Shown piece by piece: positions 34,220-42,279 of a stretch of 64,000 nucleotides of DNA (positions are counted from its first letter, which is position 1; each line of letters starts with the position of its first letter). Origin of the DNA: an uncultured Porphyromonadaceae bacterium (GTDB lineage: Bacteria > Bacteroidota > Bacteroidia > Bacteroidales > Muribaculaceae); the NCBI GenBank assembly GCA_900548875.1, contig URMA01000001.1, positions 131,096 through 195,095 of the forward strand, read 5' to 3'. The notes below the pieces were generated by a model. It was not told the DNA's origin. It made no database searches and worked only from the letters and a program-made list of their open reading frames with translations. The position numbers were made by a program, and so were the translations under genes.

Positions 34220-35275
34220 TTACTTTCCAATCATTAATAACGACAAAATCCTGTTTTTCCCAATGACATAGTTCGCCCCCAACGTAGCCGCCACAATAAA
34301 GAAGGCAAAAAATGCCGAAACTGCCATCAACGGTACGAATGCCAAATCAAGCATACGGAGCGGCTCCTGGAGAGGAGTCAGCGGAAACAGGAAAAAATAG
34401 TGCAATAAATATATAGCCAAACTATTGTTGCCCAAATACAGGAACCAACGCTTTACGACACCCGGTTTTGACGGTTCCGACGGCGTTGCCGATTTTGCCA
34501 CCCCCATGACCAACACCATCAGCGAAGCATGGAGCAACGGCTGTGCCACATAAAGCATTCCTTCCGACAAGTTCGGGAATTTCCAAGTATAGGCAGAATA
34601 GTACCACGAAACAAAAAACACGGCAACTGCCATCACGCCTGTCCATGAATTCACTACCGCCCTATCAAACAGTGCGCTGTATTTACGGGCAAACACACCG
34701 AACATGAACACCGGATAAAAACGGGCAAGCAGTCCTACACCCAGCGGGTCGAAATTAGCAGCCGCATCCGACAGCAACGGCACGACAACAATCATCAGCC
34801 CATACACGACAACGGAAACAACCACCTGCAGGACACCACTGCGGATACGGCAAAACAGCCGGCTCAGCAGAGCATAGACAAGCATCAATTCAAAAAGCGT
34901 CAGCGTAAACCAATAACCGTCCTTCCAGTAAGACATCAGCATATCGGGAATATTCGACGACAGCGGCGACTGCAGGCCGCTGTGAGGGAAATAGGTTATC
35001 CACAGAGAGCTCACCACAAAAAAAGGCACCATCAACTGCAAGAACCTGCGTTTCAGGTTGGGTGCAACGAAAGATTTTAAAGTAGAAGTCTTATAGGTAA
35101 AATATCCGCTGATAAAAAAGAAAACAGGCATATGCACTTCTCCAATAAGCTTAAAGGCTACCGACGAATCAATGTCGCGGATACACATGGTCAGCACATG
35201 TCCCATAACAACCAGGAAAATGGCTATGCCTTTCAGCAAATCAAAAGTGTCAACCCGTTTTGTGTTTTTATCCAT
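34220..35275 (-). CDS. Membrane acyltransferase, acyltransferase-3 family
   Basis: 351 residues with about ten membrane helices. The N-terminal motif FDLLKGIAIFLVVMGHVLTM includes the conserved His of acyltransferase-3 (OafA-like) proteins, which add O-acetyl or similar groups to surface polysaccharides. It sits 7 bp after upxY and 12 bp before ugd, so modification of the polysaccharide made by this locus is the likely role. Acceptor and acyl group are unknown. Confidence 0.85.
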   Translation of the reverse strand: MDKNTKRVDTFDLLKGIAIFLVVMGHVLTMCIRDIDSSVAFKLIGEVHMPVFFFISGYFTYKTSTLKSFVAPNLKRRFLQLMVPFFVVSSLWITYFPHSGLQSPLSSNIPDMLMSYWKDGYWFTLTLFELMLVYALLSRLFCRIRSGVLQVVVSVVVYGLMIVVVPLLSDAAANFDPLGVGLLARFYPVFMFGVFARKYSALFDRAVVNSWTGVMAVAVFFVSWYYSAYTWKFPNLSEGMLYVAQPLLHASLMVLVMGVAKSATPSEPSKPGVVKRWFLYLGNNSLAIYLLHYFFLFPLTPLQEPLRMLDLAFVPLMAVSAFFAFFIVAATLGANYVIGKNRILSLLMIGK

Positions 35276-35282
35276 ATTTTCA

Positions 35283-35828
35283 CTATTCCAGTTTTTCTAT
35301 CAACGAAGGATGAATATATGCCGTTGCAACAGCAACGAGTCCGGGAATTGAAACCACCACACGCCGGTCACCTTTCACCCGCATAAACACCCCTTCAAGC
35401 CCGGCAAAAATGCCGCCTGTCACACGTACCCGCGTGCCCTTCTTCATTTGAACGACAGCCGGGTCGAAATAGACCAGTTGGTCGTTGGCAGTTCCGGCAA
35501 CGGCAATGAAATTGGCCATCTGCACGTCGGGCACCACTATCGGACATTTCTTTTCCCTGTCCATAATATAGCGCACGGGCAACTTTGTCGTAGCCTTAAA
35601 CTCTTTCATGTCAGCCTCAGCCATCCGGACAAAAATAAGGTTATGGACAGATGGAACCAGACGCCTCACACTACGGCCGTTGTGAAGCACTTCGGTATAT
35701 TGCATAGGGACAAAATTTTCCACTCCCTTAGCATCCAGTTCCGCCTTAACCTTCAGTTCACGATTGTAGGTAACACGAATAGCGTACCACAATTTTGACT
35801 GTTCCGTTTTGACTTGCATACTATTCAT
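35283..35828 (-). CDS. UpxY-type NusG-like transcription antiterminator
   Basis: 181 residues. An N-terminal NGN domain (about 12-110, starting LWYAIRVTYNRELKVKAEL) is followed by a KOW-like motif (about 128-165, KKGTRVRVTGGIFAGLEGVF). UpxY proteins of Bacteroides bind RNA polymerase at the leader of their own capsule operon and allow read-through. This one heads the polysaccharide locus, as expected, but no UpxZ partner gene follows. Start at the first ATG or three codons later; neither has a clear ribosome-binding site. Two tandem promoters lie upstream. Confidence 0.88.
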   Translation of the reverse strand: MNSMQVKTEQSKLWYAIRVTYNRELKVKAELDAKGVENFVPMQYTEVLHNGRSVRRLVPSVHNLIFVRMAEADMKEFKATTKLPVRYIMDREKKCPIVVPDVQMANFIAVAGTANDQLVYFDPAVVQMKKGTRVRVTGGIFAGLEGVFMRVKGDRRVVVSIPGLVAVATAYIHPSLIEKLE

Positions 35829-35852
35829 TCAAGAAACAACAAAATAAGAGTC

Positions 35853-35990
35853 TGCCGAACCGCAGCCTATCTTATACAAAGATATCGCCAGGTGAGCGCA
35901 GAGACAGACGAAAACGCAGTTTTCAGTTTGGCTTTGCCGAACCGCAGCCTATCTTATACAAAGATACAGCAAAATCGGTTCTCCCACAAA
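35853..35990 (-). repeat. Tandem promoter repeat upstream of upxY (perfect 32-bp direct repeat)
   Basis: The segments 35853-35884 and 35935-35966 are identical over 32 bp, 82 bp apart. On the minus strand each begins with TATCTTTG. The upstream promoter is TTTG (35990-35987), 20 bp, TATCTTTG (35966-35959). The downstream one is TCTG (35908-35905), 20 bp, TATCTTTG (35884-35877). Both point at upxY. Confidence 0.85.
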
Positions 35991-36018
35991 AAAAAACGGC
36001 AGTTTTATTCGCCCCTGC

Positions 36019-36067
36019 AAAAAGACACCACGCTGACAATCTGCACGATTACCAGCGTGGCGTCTTT
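36019..36067 (-). terminator. Terminator after rpmH
   Basis: A 15-bp stem (minus strand AAAGACGCCACGCTG pairing with CAGCGTGGTGTCTTT, one G-T pair) followed by TT, about 95 bp after the rpmH stop. Confidence 0.8.
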
Positions 36068-36163
36068 ATAGAATTCAATAAACTCAAAAAAACAGGCGCA
36101 AATAAACCGTCGTCACAAAAAGCGACAACGGTATATTTTATTTCTGCTTGTCAGTCTTTAATC

Positions 36164-36316
36164 TTATTTGTTAACAGTGTGAGATACTGTCAAACGAGCA
36201 CGACCTTTAGCACGACGACGAGCCAGAACCTTACGGCCGTCAGCAGTTGACATTCTTTCACGGAAACCGTGTTTGTTTACTCTCTTTCTGTTTGAAGGTT
36301 GGAAAGTTCTTTTCAT
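36164..36316 (-). CDS. rpmH: 50S ribosomal protein L34
   Basis: A 50-residue protein starting MKRTFQPSNRKRVNKHGFRE and continuing with the Arg/Lys-rich L34 pattern (RMSTADGRKVLARRRAKGR), ending SHTVNK. It is a small basic protein of the large ribosomal subunit. A matching promoter lies 43 bp upstream and a terminator downstream, so it is transcribed alone. rnpA, often the neighbour of rpmH in other phyla, is not adjacent. Confidence 0.98.
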   Translation of the reverse strand: MKRTFQPSNRKRVNKHGFRERMSTADGRKVLARRRAKGRARLTVSHTVNK

Positions 36317-36358
36317 TTCTATTTATCTTATTTCGTTAATATTCTATTTTTCGGACTG

Positions 36359-36389
36359 CAAAATTAGGGACATTTTTTTAAATATCAAA
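36359..36389 (-). promoter_or_regulatory. Promoter of rpmH
   Basis: Minus strand TTTG (36389-36386), 19 bp, TAATTTTG (36366-36359): both elements match the Bacteroidota consensus. Confidence 0.75.
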
Positions 36390-36449
36390 ACAATCGGGCA
36401 TTTTTATTTCCAACTTTTTACGAACGACAGGAAACCTCGCGCCCGTCCC

Positions 36450-36908
36450 CTATCTCAATCGTTCTGCGTCGTGCAGCAGTTTGTAGTCGTGTTCAATGCG
36501 CTTTTTTGCAAGGAATGTGCACACCAGCGCAAAAGCCGGCATCAAAGAAGCGATGGCCCATTTGCATGCAATGATTACATCCAGCTTGTTATAGAACAGG
36601 GCAATGACCACGTAAGCAACCACTGTCAACAACATTGTCACGGAACAGAGCGTACGCTGCAATTTCAACGCCTTGAACTTGGCAATGTTCACCAATGAAA
36701 GCAGGCAGCACAAAGCCGTCATAATATAATAGACATACGCATACTGAACACCCTCAATTGCCACTGTGCCGCTCAGCAGATTGCTCAGCGAAATGGACAT
36801 TGCCTGACCCTGAAGCACCTGCAAATCAAGCACAGGCAAGAAAGTGGCCAAGCCAAACATAACAGCCGCTATCAGCAGATAGACCGTTTGCCAACGTTGT
36901 AGTACCAT
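36450..36908 (-). CDS. DUF4293 family membrane protein
   Basis: 152 residues with four hydrophobic helices. The start MVLQRWQTVYLLIAAVMFG is typical of DUF4293 proteins, a conserved Bacteroidota family of unknown function. There is no catalytic motif. The gene stands alone on the minus strand, divergent from the TPR gene. A TATTTTTG -7 match (36941-36934) lies 25 bp upstream inside a decayed copy of the promoter repeat. Confidence 0.85.
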   Translation of the reverse strand: MVLQRWQTVYLLIAAVMFGLATFLPVLDLQVLQGQAMSISLSNLLSGTVAIEGVQYAYVYYIMTALCCLLSLVNIAKFKALKLQRTLCSVTMLLTVVAYVVIALFYNKLDVIIACKWAIASLMPAFALVCTFLAKKRIEHDYKLLHDAERLR

Positions 36909-36931
36909 AAATTTCTTTTTTAGATTTTGCC

Positions 36932-37015
36932 TGCAAAAATAATAAAAGGTAAGCGGAGAATAAAATAATGGAACTCGTTTTAATTATTTTTTATCCCAAA
37001 CCGCACGCTATTTTA
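36932..37015 (-). repeat. Decayed copy of the promoter repeat upstream of the DUF4293 gene
   Basis: On the plus strand, TGCAAAAATA, AAAGGTAAGCGGAGAA and near the end CCCAAACCGCACGCTAT match the order of blocks in the intact copies (TGCAAAGATA, AAAGGTGAGCGCAGAG, GCCGAACCGCAGCCTAT). The middle is diverged. The -7 element is preserved as TATTTTTG. Confidence 0.5.
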
Positions 37016-37173
37016 CCCCAAACTACATTTCTTCCGGTCACTGACAACGCTGCCCGAATGTTATTTCTGCCTCTCGTTGATTTCCCTTTTCTTTTTGGCA
37101 GGATATTTGCATATTTTTCACTAAATTCGCAAAGCCTACGACAAAACCGCCGCAGGCAAAAACAAAAAGCCCT

Positions 37174-39381
37174 ATGGACTACAACAACATTGAACAAAAA
37201 AAGAAAATTATCATCAAGCGACTGGAACAACGACGCCTCAACGAAGCACTGAAAATGCTCGGCGAACTGGCTACGGAAACTTCCAACTGGGAAATAAAAA
37301 GCAAAATCGAGGCAATCGAACAGTCGTACAAATATATGCTCAACTATATGGCGGAAGGCGTTGCCGACCCGAAACGCAACGAAATCTACGAAAGCATCAT
37401 CGCACAAGCCTACGAACTGTGCGACTTCACGACGAACGAACTGATTGCACAGACTTCCACCAAACTGCATTACAGCATTCTCCGCCGCGAACGCATGCGT
37501 CCGGAAAACCTCAGCGCACTGCTTGCCAAACATGAGACGGCGCAACACAACTATGACAGTTATCGCGAACTGGCTGAAAAGGACCTCAACCAATTGGCAG
37601 GGCTCCGCAACATCGTAGAAAACATAGAAAACGACATATTCAATCATATTTGGGTAGCGTTTCCCGTCAGCACGGACGACCTTGCACATATCCGTGCCAT
37701 CTTTACCGACAACCAGTATCCAGATTCGCTCCGCGAACTGACAGTGGCAGCCATCATGCTCAACCTGCTGGAACACTACAGCGAGAACCTGCTGCTGGCC
37801 CTGACCGACATCTACAGCCTGACGCAACAGCCGTCACTGCAAATAAAATCAATGGTTTGCGCACTGATTGTCATGCACAAATACCGCAACATCATCGGTC
37901 ATTCACAAGCGCTCGCTCTGCGCATGGCCGCTTTTGCCGACAACCCGCAGGCAAGCAAGGACATCATGAACATATTCCTACAATTTATCCGCAGCCGTGG
38001 CACTGAACGCATTATCCGCAAGGTGAACAACGAACTCGTACCGGAGATCATGAAACTGAAGCCGGAGCTTCGTCGAAAACTGCAGGATTCGGGCGTCGGC
38101 GAAGACATGGAAAATCTGGCCGAGAACCCCGACTGGCAGGAAATGCTCGACAAATCCGGCATTACCAAAAAGATGCAGGAACTCAATGAAATGCAGATGC
38201 AAGGCAACGACGTGTTCCTCAGTTCTTTTGCCAAGCTGAAAAATTTCCCGTTCTTCAGCACCGTTTCCAACTGGTTTCTGCCTTTCGACGGAGCACACTC
38301 CTCCATTTTCCGGATTTTCAAGACAGAAAACAATCCGCTAATGACCGTTGTCAACCGTACGGGTGCCTTCTGCGACAGTGACAAATACTCGTTTGCATTG
38401 TCGGTTGCAAGCGTCCCGGAACAACAAAGGGCCATGATGCTCGGTCAGTTTGACGAACAGAACGCCCAACTGATGGAACTTGTCAAGTCGGAACTGCCCG
38501 ACCCGGAAAAAGACCGCGACAACATTGCCAATAAATACGTACAGAACCTCTACCGGTTTTTCAACCTGTTTTCCCGCAAATCGGAATTCTACAATCCGTT
38601 CAAAACACCGCTCAACCTCATTGAAGTTCCGTTCGTACGCGACATTCTGTCGGACACAGACAGTCTGAAACTAATTGCCGAATTCTATTTCAAGCAGGAA
38701 TATTTTTCGGATGCGCTCTCGCTATTCCAACGCATTTCACTGACAGAAGCACCGACAGCCGAACTCTATCAGAAAATGGGATACTGCCACGAAAACTGCA
38801 TGGATTTCGACAAGGCCATCGAATACTACGAAAAAGTGGAACTGATGAAGAACAACGACGTGTGGACACTCAAGCATTCCGCTCTGTGCCACCGGGCAAA
38901 CGGCGACATCGAAAAAGCGTTGGACTGCTACCTGCGCATTGAAAAGCTGAAACCCGACAACATCGCCACGGCCAACAATATAGCCAATTGCCTGCTTGAA
39001 GCCGGCAAACCCGAAGAAGCGCTAAAATATTATTTCAAAGTGGACTATATGGCCGACAAGGGCAACAAGACACTGCGGCCTATCGCCTGGTGCTCTTTCC
39101 TCTGCGGCAATCTGTCACAAAGCCTGGACTATTACAACAGGATCATCGCCAACGGTCCGTCGGCCGACGACTATATCAACCGCGGACACACGCTACTTGC
39201 TTCCGACAACATCAAGGAAGCCATCGAATCCTATAAGAAAGCCATCGAAACGGACGGCAATGACATCGACAAATTTATCAGCACGCTTGACTCCGACAAG
39301 CAATATTTAGGCAATGCCGGTGTCAATCTGGAAGATTTGCCGATGATAGTCGACAAAATTCGCTATGACTTAAACATCTAA
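37174..39381 (+). CDS. Cytoplasmic tetratricopeptide-repeat protein
   Basis: 735 residues with no signal peptide or membrane helix. The first 480 residues are helical and match no family I can name. From about residue 520 to 700 there are TPR units (ELYQKMGYCHENCMDFDKAIEYYEKV, WTLKHSALCHRANGDIEKALDCYLRI, NNIANCLLEAGKPEEALKYYFKV, YINRGHTLLASDNIKEAIESYKKAI). TPRs mediate protein-protein contacts, so this is probably a scaffold. Neighbours give no functional hint. Confidence 0.8.
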   Translation: MDYNNIEQKKKIIIKRLEQRRLNEALKMLGELATETSNWEIKSKIEAIEQSYKYMLNYMAEGVADPKRNEIYESIIAQAYELCDFTTNELIAQTSTKLHYSILRRERMRPENLSALLAKHETAQHNYDSYRELAEKDLNQLAGLRNIVENIENDIFNHIWVAFPVSTDDLAHIRAIFTDNQYPDSLRELTVAAIMLNLLEHYSENLLLALTDIYSLTQQPSLQIKSMVCALIVMHKYRNIIGHSQALALRMAAFADNPQASKDIMNIFLQFIRSRGTERIIRKVNNELVPEIMKLKPELRRKLQDSGVGEDMENLAENPDWQEMLDKSGITKKMQELNEMQMQGNDVFLSSFAKLKNFPFFSTVSNWFLPFDGAHSSIFRIFKTENNPLMTVVNRTGAFCDSDKYSFALSVASVPEQQRAMMLGQFDEQNAQLMELVKSELPDPEKDRDNIANKYVQNLYRFFNLFSRKSEFYNPFKTPLNLIEVPFVRDILSDTDSLKLIAEFYFKQEYFSDALSLFQRISLTEAPTAELYQKMGYCHENCMDFDKAIEYYEKVELMKNNDVWTLKHSALCHRANGDIEKALDCYLRIEKLKPDNIATANNIANCLLEAGKPEEALKYYFKVDYMADKGNKTLRPIAWCSFLCGNLSQSLDYYNRIIANGPSADDYINRGHTLLASDNIKEAIESYKKAIETDGNDIDKFISTLDSDKQYLGNAGVNLEDLPMIVDKIRYDLNI

Positions 39382-39406
39382 GCCTCTGCGCTTGTTGTAA
39401 ATTTTA

Positions 39407-39414
39407 TAACTTTG
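39407..39414 (+). promoter_or_regulatory. -7 element of the M3 peptidase gene
   Basis: TAACTTTG, a perfect TAnnTTTG match 28 bp before the ATG. No TTTG is found 19-20 bp upstream. Confidence 0.55.
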
Positions 39415-39442
39415 CAAATCATTAACTACCATATTCCCTATT

Positions 39443-41551
39443 ATGAAACATAGAGATATTATTAAAAAAGCAATTATTCCTTTATTATTTACAGCCCCAT
39501 TTATGACCAACGCTGAAAATATTTTCCTTGAGGAATTCAAGACGACGCACCATTGCGTGCCATTCGACAGAATCGAAAAAAGCTACTACGAAGCAGCCGT
39601 AGATTCAGGTATCAAACAAGCGGAACAGGAAATCGCCGCCATTGTCAACCAACGTTCAGTGCCGACTTTCGAAAATACGATTGTCGCCCTTGAGAATTCC
39701 GGAGAAATCCTCAACCGCACCCTCAACACCTTCTACCCTATTCTTTCGGCAGACGGCGACGACGAGATGAACGAAATATCACTCCGCATTGCCCCGAAAC
39801 TTTCGGAATATCAGGCCAACATCACGCTGAACGAAAAGCTGTGGCAACGCATCAAGCAGGTGTACGACAACCGCGACAAGCTGAACCTTTCCGTGGAAGA
39901 AGCCACTTTGCTGCAAAGAACGTATGACATGTTTGCACAATCGGGCGCCACGCTCGAAGGTGCCGACCGCGACACTTACCGCAAGCTGACGGCCGAACTT
40001 TCTGAACTGACACTGAAATTCAACCAGAACACCGTGAAGGAAACAGCCGCCTACGAAATGTGGCTGACCAAGGACGACCTTGCCGGACTTCCGGAAAGTT
40101 CTGTCGAAGCCGCTGCCCTCGCCGCCAAGGAAAAAGGCCGTGAAGGCGAATATCTCATTACCTTGCAGGCTCCTACCTACATGGCCTTCATGAAATATTC
40201 TTCCCGCCGCGACCTTCGTGAGAAGCTGTACAGAGCTTACAACACGCTCTGCACCAAAGGAGATTACGACAACACGAAAATCATGGCACGCATTGCCGAA
40301 ATCCGTTTGGAAATCGCCAAGCTGATGGGAGCAAAGACTTATGCCGAATACAGCCTGCGACGCACAATGGCCGAAACGCCGGAAAATGTCTACAAACTGC
40401 TCGACCAGCTTCGCGATGCCTACATGCCGGCCTGGAAAAAGGAATACAAGGAACTGACAAAATATGCCCAGAAGGAAGAAGGCAAAAAGTTTGAACTTCA
40501 GGCATGGGACTATTCCTACTATGCAAACAAGCTGAAAAACGAAAAATACTCGTACAACGAGGAAGAGCTTCGTCCCTACTTCGAACTGAACAATGTCATC
40601 AAAGGCGTGTTCGGTCTGGCCACCAAGCTTTATGGCTTGCACTTCACTGAAAACCAAAACATTTCAGTCTACAATCCGGAAGTGAAATCGTTCGACGTTA
40701 CGGACAGCCAAGGCAACTTCGTCGGCATTCTTTATACTGACTTCTTCCCCCGTGCAACAAAACGTAGCGGTGCATGGATGACGGAATTCCGAGGACAGAA
40801 AGTGGAAAACGGCGTTGACGAACGTCCGCACGTCACTTTGACAATGAACTTCACACAGCCGACCGAAAACAAGCCGTCATTGCTGACGTTCTATGAAGTG
40901 GAAACATTCATCCATGAATTCGGCCACGCTCTTCACGGACTGCTGTCGCAAACCCATTTCGGTTCGCTTGCAGGAACAAACGTATACCGCGACTTTGTGG
41001 AAGTTCCGTCACAATTCAACGAAAACTTCCTGACACAAAAAGAATTCCTCGACAGTTTTGCCAAACACTATATCACCGGCGAACCCATTCCGCAAGAACT
41101 GGTCGACAAGATTATCCGCTCATCGCAATTCGGTGCGGCCTACGCCTGCCTGCGCCAATTGAGTTTCGGTTATCTCGACATGGCATACCACACAATCACG
41201 GCACCTGTAACCGACCCGTACAAGTTTGAGGCAGACGCAATGGAAAGCGTACGCACCCTCCCGCTTGTGGAAGGCTGCATCATGGCACCGCAATTCAACC
41301 ACATTTTCTCCGGAGGCTATGCTGCCGGCTACTACAGCTACAAATGGGCAGAAGTGATTGAAGCCGACGCATTCCAGTACTTCAAGGACAACGGAATATT
41401 CAATCCGGAAGTGGCAAAATCGTTCCGCGACAATATTTTGAGCCGCGGCGGAACAGAAGCTCCGATGGTGCTCTACAAACGTTTCCGCGGTCAGGAGCCG
41501 AGCATCGACGCCCTGCTCATCCGCGACGGAATCAAGAAAGAGAAAAAATAG
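39443..41551 (+). CDS. M3 family zinc metallopeptidase (peptidyl-dipeptidase Dcp-like), exported
   Basis: 702 residues. The N-terminus (IIKKAIIPLLFTAPFMTNA) looks like a signal peptide, so the enzyme is probably periplasmic. The zinc site is His491-Glu492-Phe-Gly-His495 (FIHEFGHALHGLLS), with the third ligand Glu expected near residue 519 (DFVEVPSQF). M3 enzymes cleave short peptides; Dcp-type members remove C-terminal dipeptides. Length and domain layout fit Dcp/OpdA. It is transcribed alone and closed by a strong terminator. Confidence 0.93.
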   Translation: MKHRDIIKKAIIPLLFTAPFMTNAENIFLEEFKTTHHCVPFDRIEKSYYEAAVDSGIKQAEQEIAAIVNQRSVPTFENTIVALENSGEILNRTLNTFYPILSADGDDEMNEISLRIAPKLSEYQANITLNEKLWQRIKQVYDNRDKLNLSVEEATLLQRTYDMFAQSGATLEGADRDTYRKLTAELSELTLKFNQNTVKETAAYEMWLTKDDLAGLPESSVEAAALAAKEKGREGEYLITLQAPTYMAFMKYSSRRDLREKLYRAYNTLCTKGDYDNTKIMARIAEIRLEIAKLMGAKTYAEYSLRRTMAETPENVYKLLDQLRDAYMPAWKKEYKELTKYAQKEEGKKFELQAWDYSYYANKLKNEKYSYNEEELRPYFELNNVIKGVFGLATKLYGLHFTENQNISVYNPEVKSFDVTDSQGNFVGILYTDFFPRATKRSGAWMTEFRGQKVENGVDERPHVTLTMNFTQPTENKPSLLTFYEVETFIHEFGHALHGLLSQTHFGSLAGTNVYRDFVEVPSQFNENFLTQKEFLDSFAKHYITGEPIPQELVDKIIRSSQFGAAYACLRQLSFGYLDMAYHTITAPVTDPYKFEADAMESVRTLPLVEGCIMAPQFNHIFSGGYAAGYYSYKWAEVIEADAFQYFKDNGIFNPEVAKSFRDNILSRGGTEAPMVLYKRFRGQEPSIDALLIRDGIKKEKK

Positions 41552-41577
41552 CCTGACACATTTTCGTCAGCCACTCT

Positions 41578-41626
41578 GAGAGAATCGCCTTCAGGTCGGA
41601 CTTGAAGGCGATTTTCTCATCTTTTT
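41578..41626 (+). terminator. Terminator after the M3 peptidase gene
   Basis: 16-bp stem (41578-41593 with 41603-41618, one G-T pair) followed by ATCTTTTT. Confidence 0.92.
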
Positions 41627-41714
41627 ATCCGAACGACTCCGCACATACAGAAAAAAGATTTCACATCTTCTACAACTTATTTTCTTATTTTTTTATTATC
41701 TAAGGGAATATTAT

Positions 41715-41757
41715 TAATTTTGTCGATTATTTTGTCGGTACAAGTATACGACAAAAT
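41715..41757 (+). promoter_or_regulatory. Promoter and candidate operator of the dCMP deaminase operon
   Basis: TAATTTTG (41715-41722) is a perfect -7 match. Overlapping and just downstream are ATTTTGTCG at 41717-41725 and 41729-41737 and its inverted copy CGACAAAAT at 41749-41757. The last two form a 9-bp inverted repeat with an 11-bp spacer. The repeats straddle the likely transcription start. Confidence 0.5.
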
Positions 41758-41797
41758 TGAAGTATATTCTTCAAAGAAATAGAAGAGTTGTAGCACT

Positions 41798-42232
41798 ATG
41801 GACAACAACATCAAACAACACCAATTGGACCTCCGCTATCTGCGAATGGCAAGAATATGGGCCGAAAACTCCTATTGCAAACGCAGACAGGTAGGAGCAC
41901 TGATAGTCAAGGACAAAATGATAATTTCGGACGGATACAACGGCACCCCTTCTGGATTTGACAATGTCTGCGAAGATGCCGACGGGCACACATTCCCATA
42001 TGTGCTCCACGCCGAAGCCAATGCCATCACCAAAGTGGCATGCAGCAACAACAGCAGCAAAGGAGCTACTCTTTACGTCACCGCTGCACCCTGCATCGAA
42101 TGTGCAAAACTCATCATCCAGGCCGGCATTACAAGAGTGGTATTCTCCGAACTCTACCGCCTTGCCGACGGATTGGAACTGCTGAAGCAAGCCAACGTAG
42201 AATGCATATTTATGGAAGTTCCCAAAGAATAG
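41798..42232 (+). CDS. Deoxycytidylate (dCMP) deaminase, ComEB-like
   Basis: 144 residues. The zinc-dependent deaminase motifs are His71-Ala-Glu73 (HAEANAI) and Cys99-x-x-Cys102 (PCIECAKL). It deaminates dCMP to dUMP for thymidylate synthesis. It is the first gene of a run (deaminase, S41 protease, formyl-THF cyclo-ligase, hemerythrin-like, LuxR) with gaps of 5-47 bp. Pairing with the folate gene fau fits one-carbon/dTMP metabolism. Confidence 0.93.
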   Translation: MDNNIKQHQLDLRYLRMARIWAENSYCKRRQVGALIVKDKMIISDGYNGTPSGFDNVCEDADGHTFPYVLHAEANAITKVACSNNSSKGATLYVTAAPCIECAKLIIQAGITRVVFSELYRLADGLELLKQANVECIFMEVPKE

Positions 42233-42279
42233 GGACTTCACACTTACCGAAAAGACGATACGAAAAGTTATATAAAAAA

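Larger units (their letters stand above)
35829..36163. promoter_or_regulatory. Intergenic region between rpmH and upxY
   Basis: A 335-bp gap with no gene. It contains the rpmH terminator (36019-36067) and the tandem promoter repeat (35853-35990), both on the minus strand, plus a leader of about 45 bp before upxY. I saw no inverted repeats of the invertible-promoter type known from Bacteroides capsule loci. Confidence 0.6.

Noticed and set aside
36019..36067. Possible small RNA or riboswitch between rpmH and upxY
   Set aside because: The only structure is a simple long stem with a short T-run, adequately explained as the rpmH terminator.
35829..36163. Invertible capsule promoter
   Set aside because: Only direct repeats are present; I found no flanking inverted repeats and no site-specific recombinase gene in the window.
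36991..37827. A 278-codon minus-strand frame opposite the start of the TPR gene
   Set aside because: It overlaps the TPR coding region, has Phe/Val-rich shadow composition and shows no recognisable domain or start signal.
42040..42279. Extended N-terminus of the S41 protease
   Set aside because: The open frame runs back into the deaminase gene, and the ATG at 42280 begins a proper signal anchor; the upstream 80 codons are Gln/Arg-rich shadow sequence.
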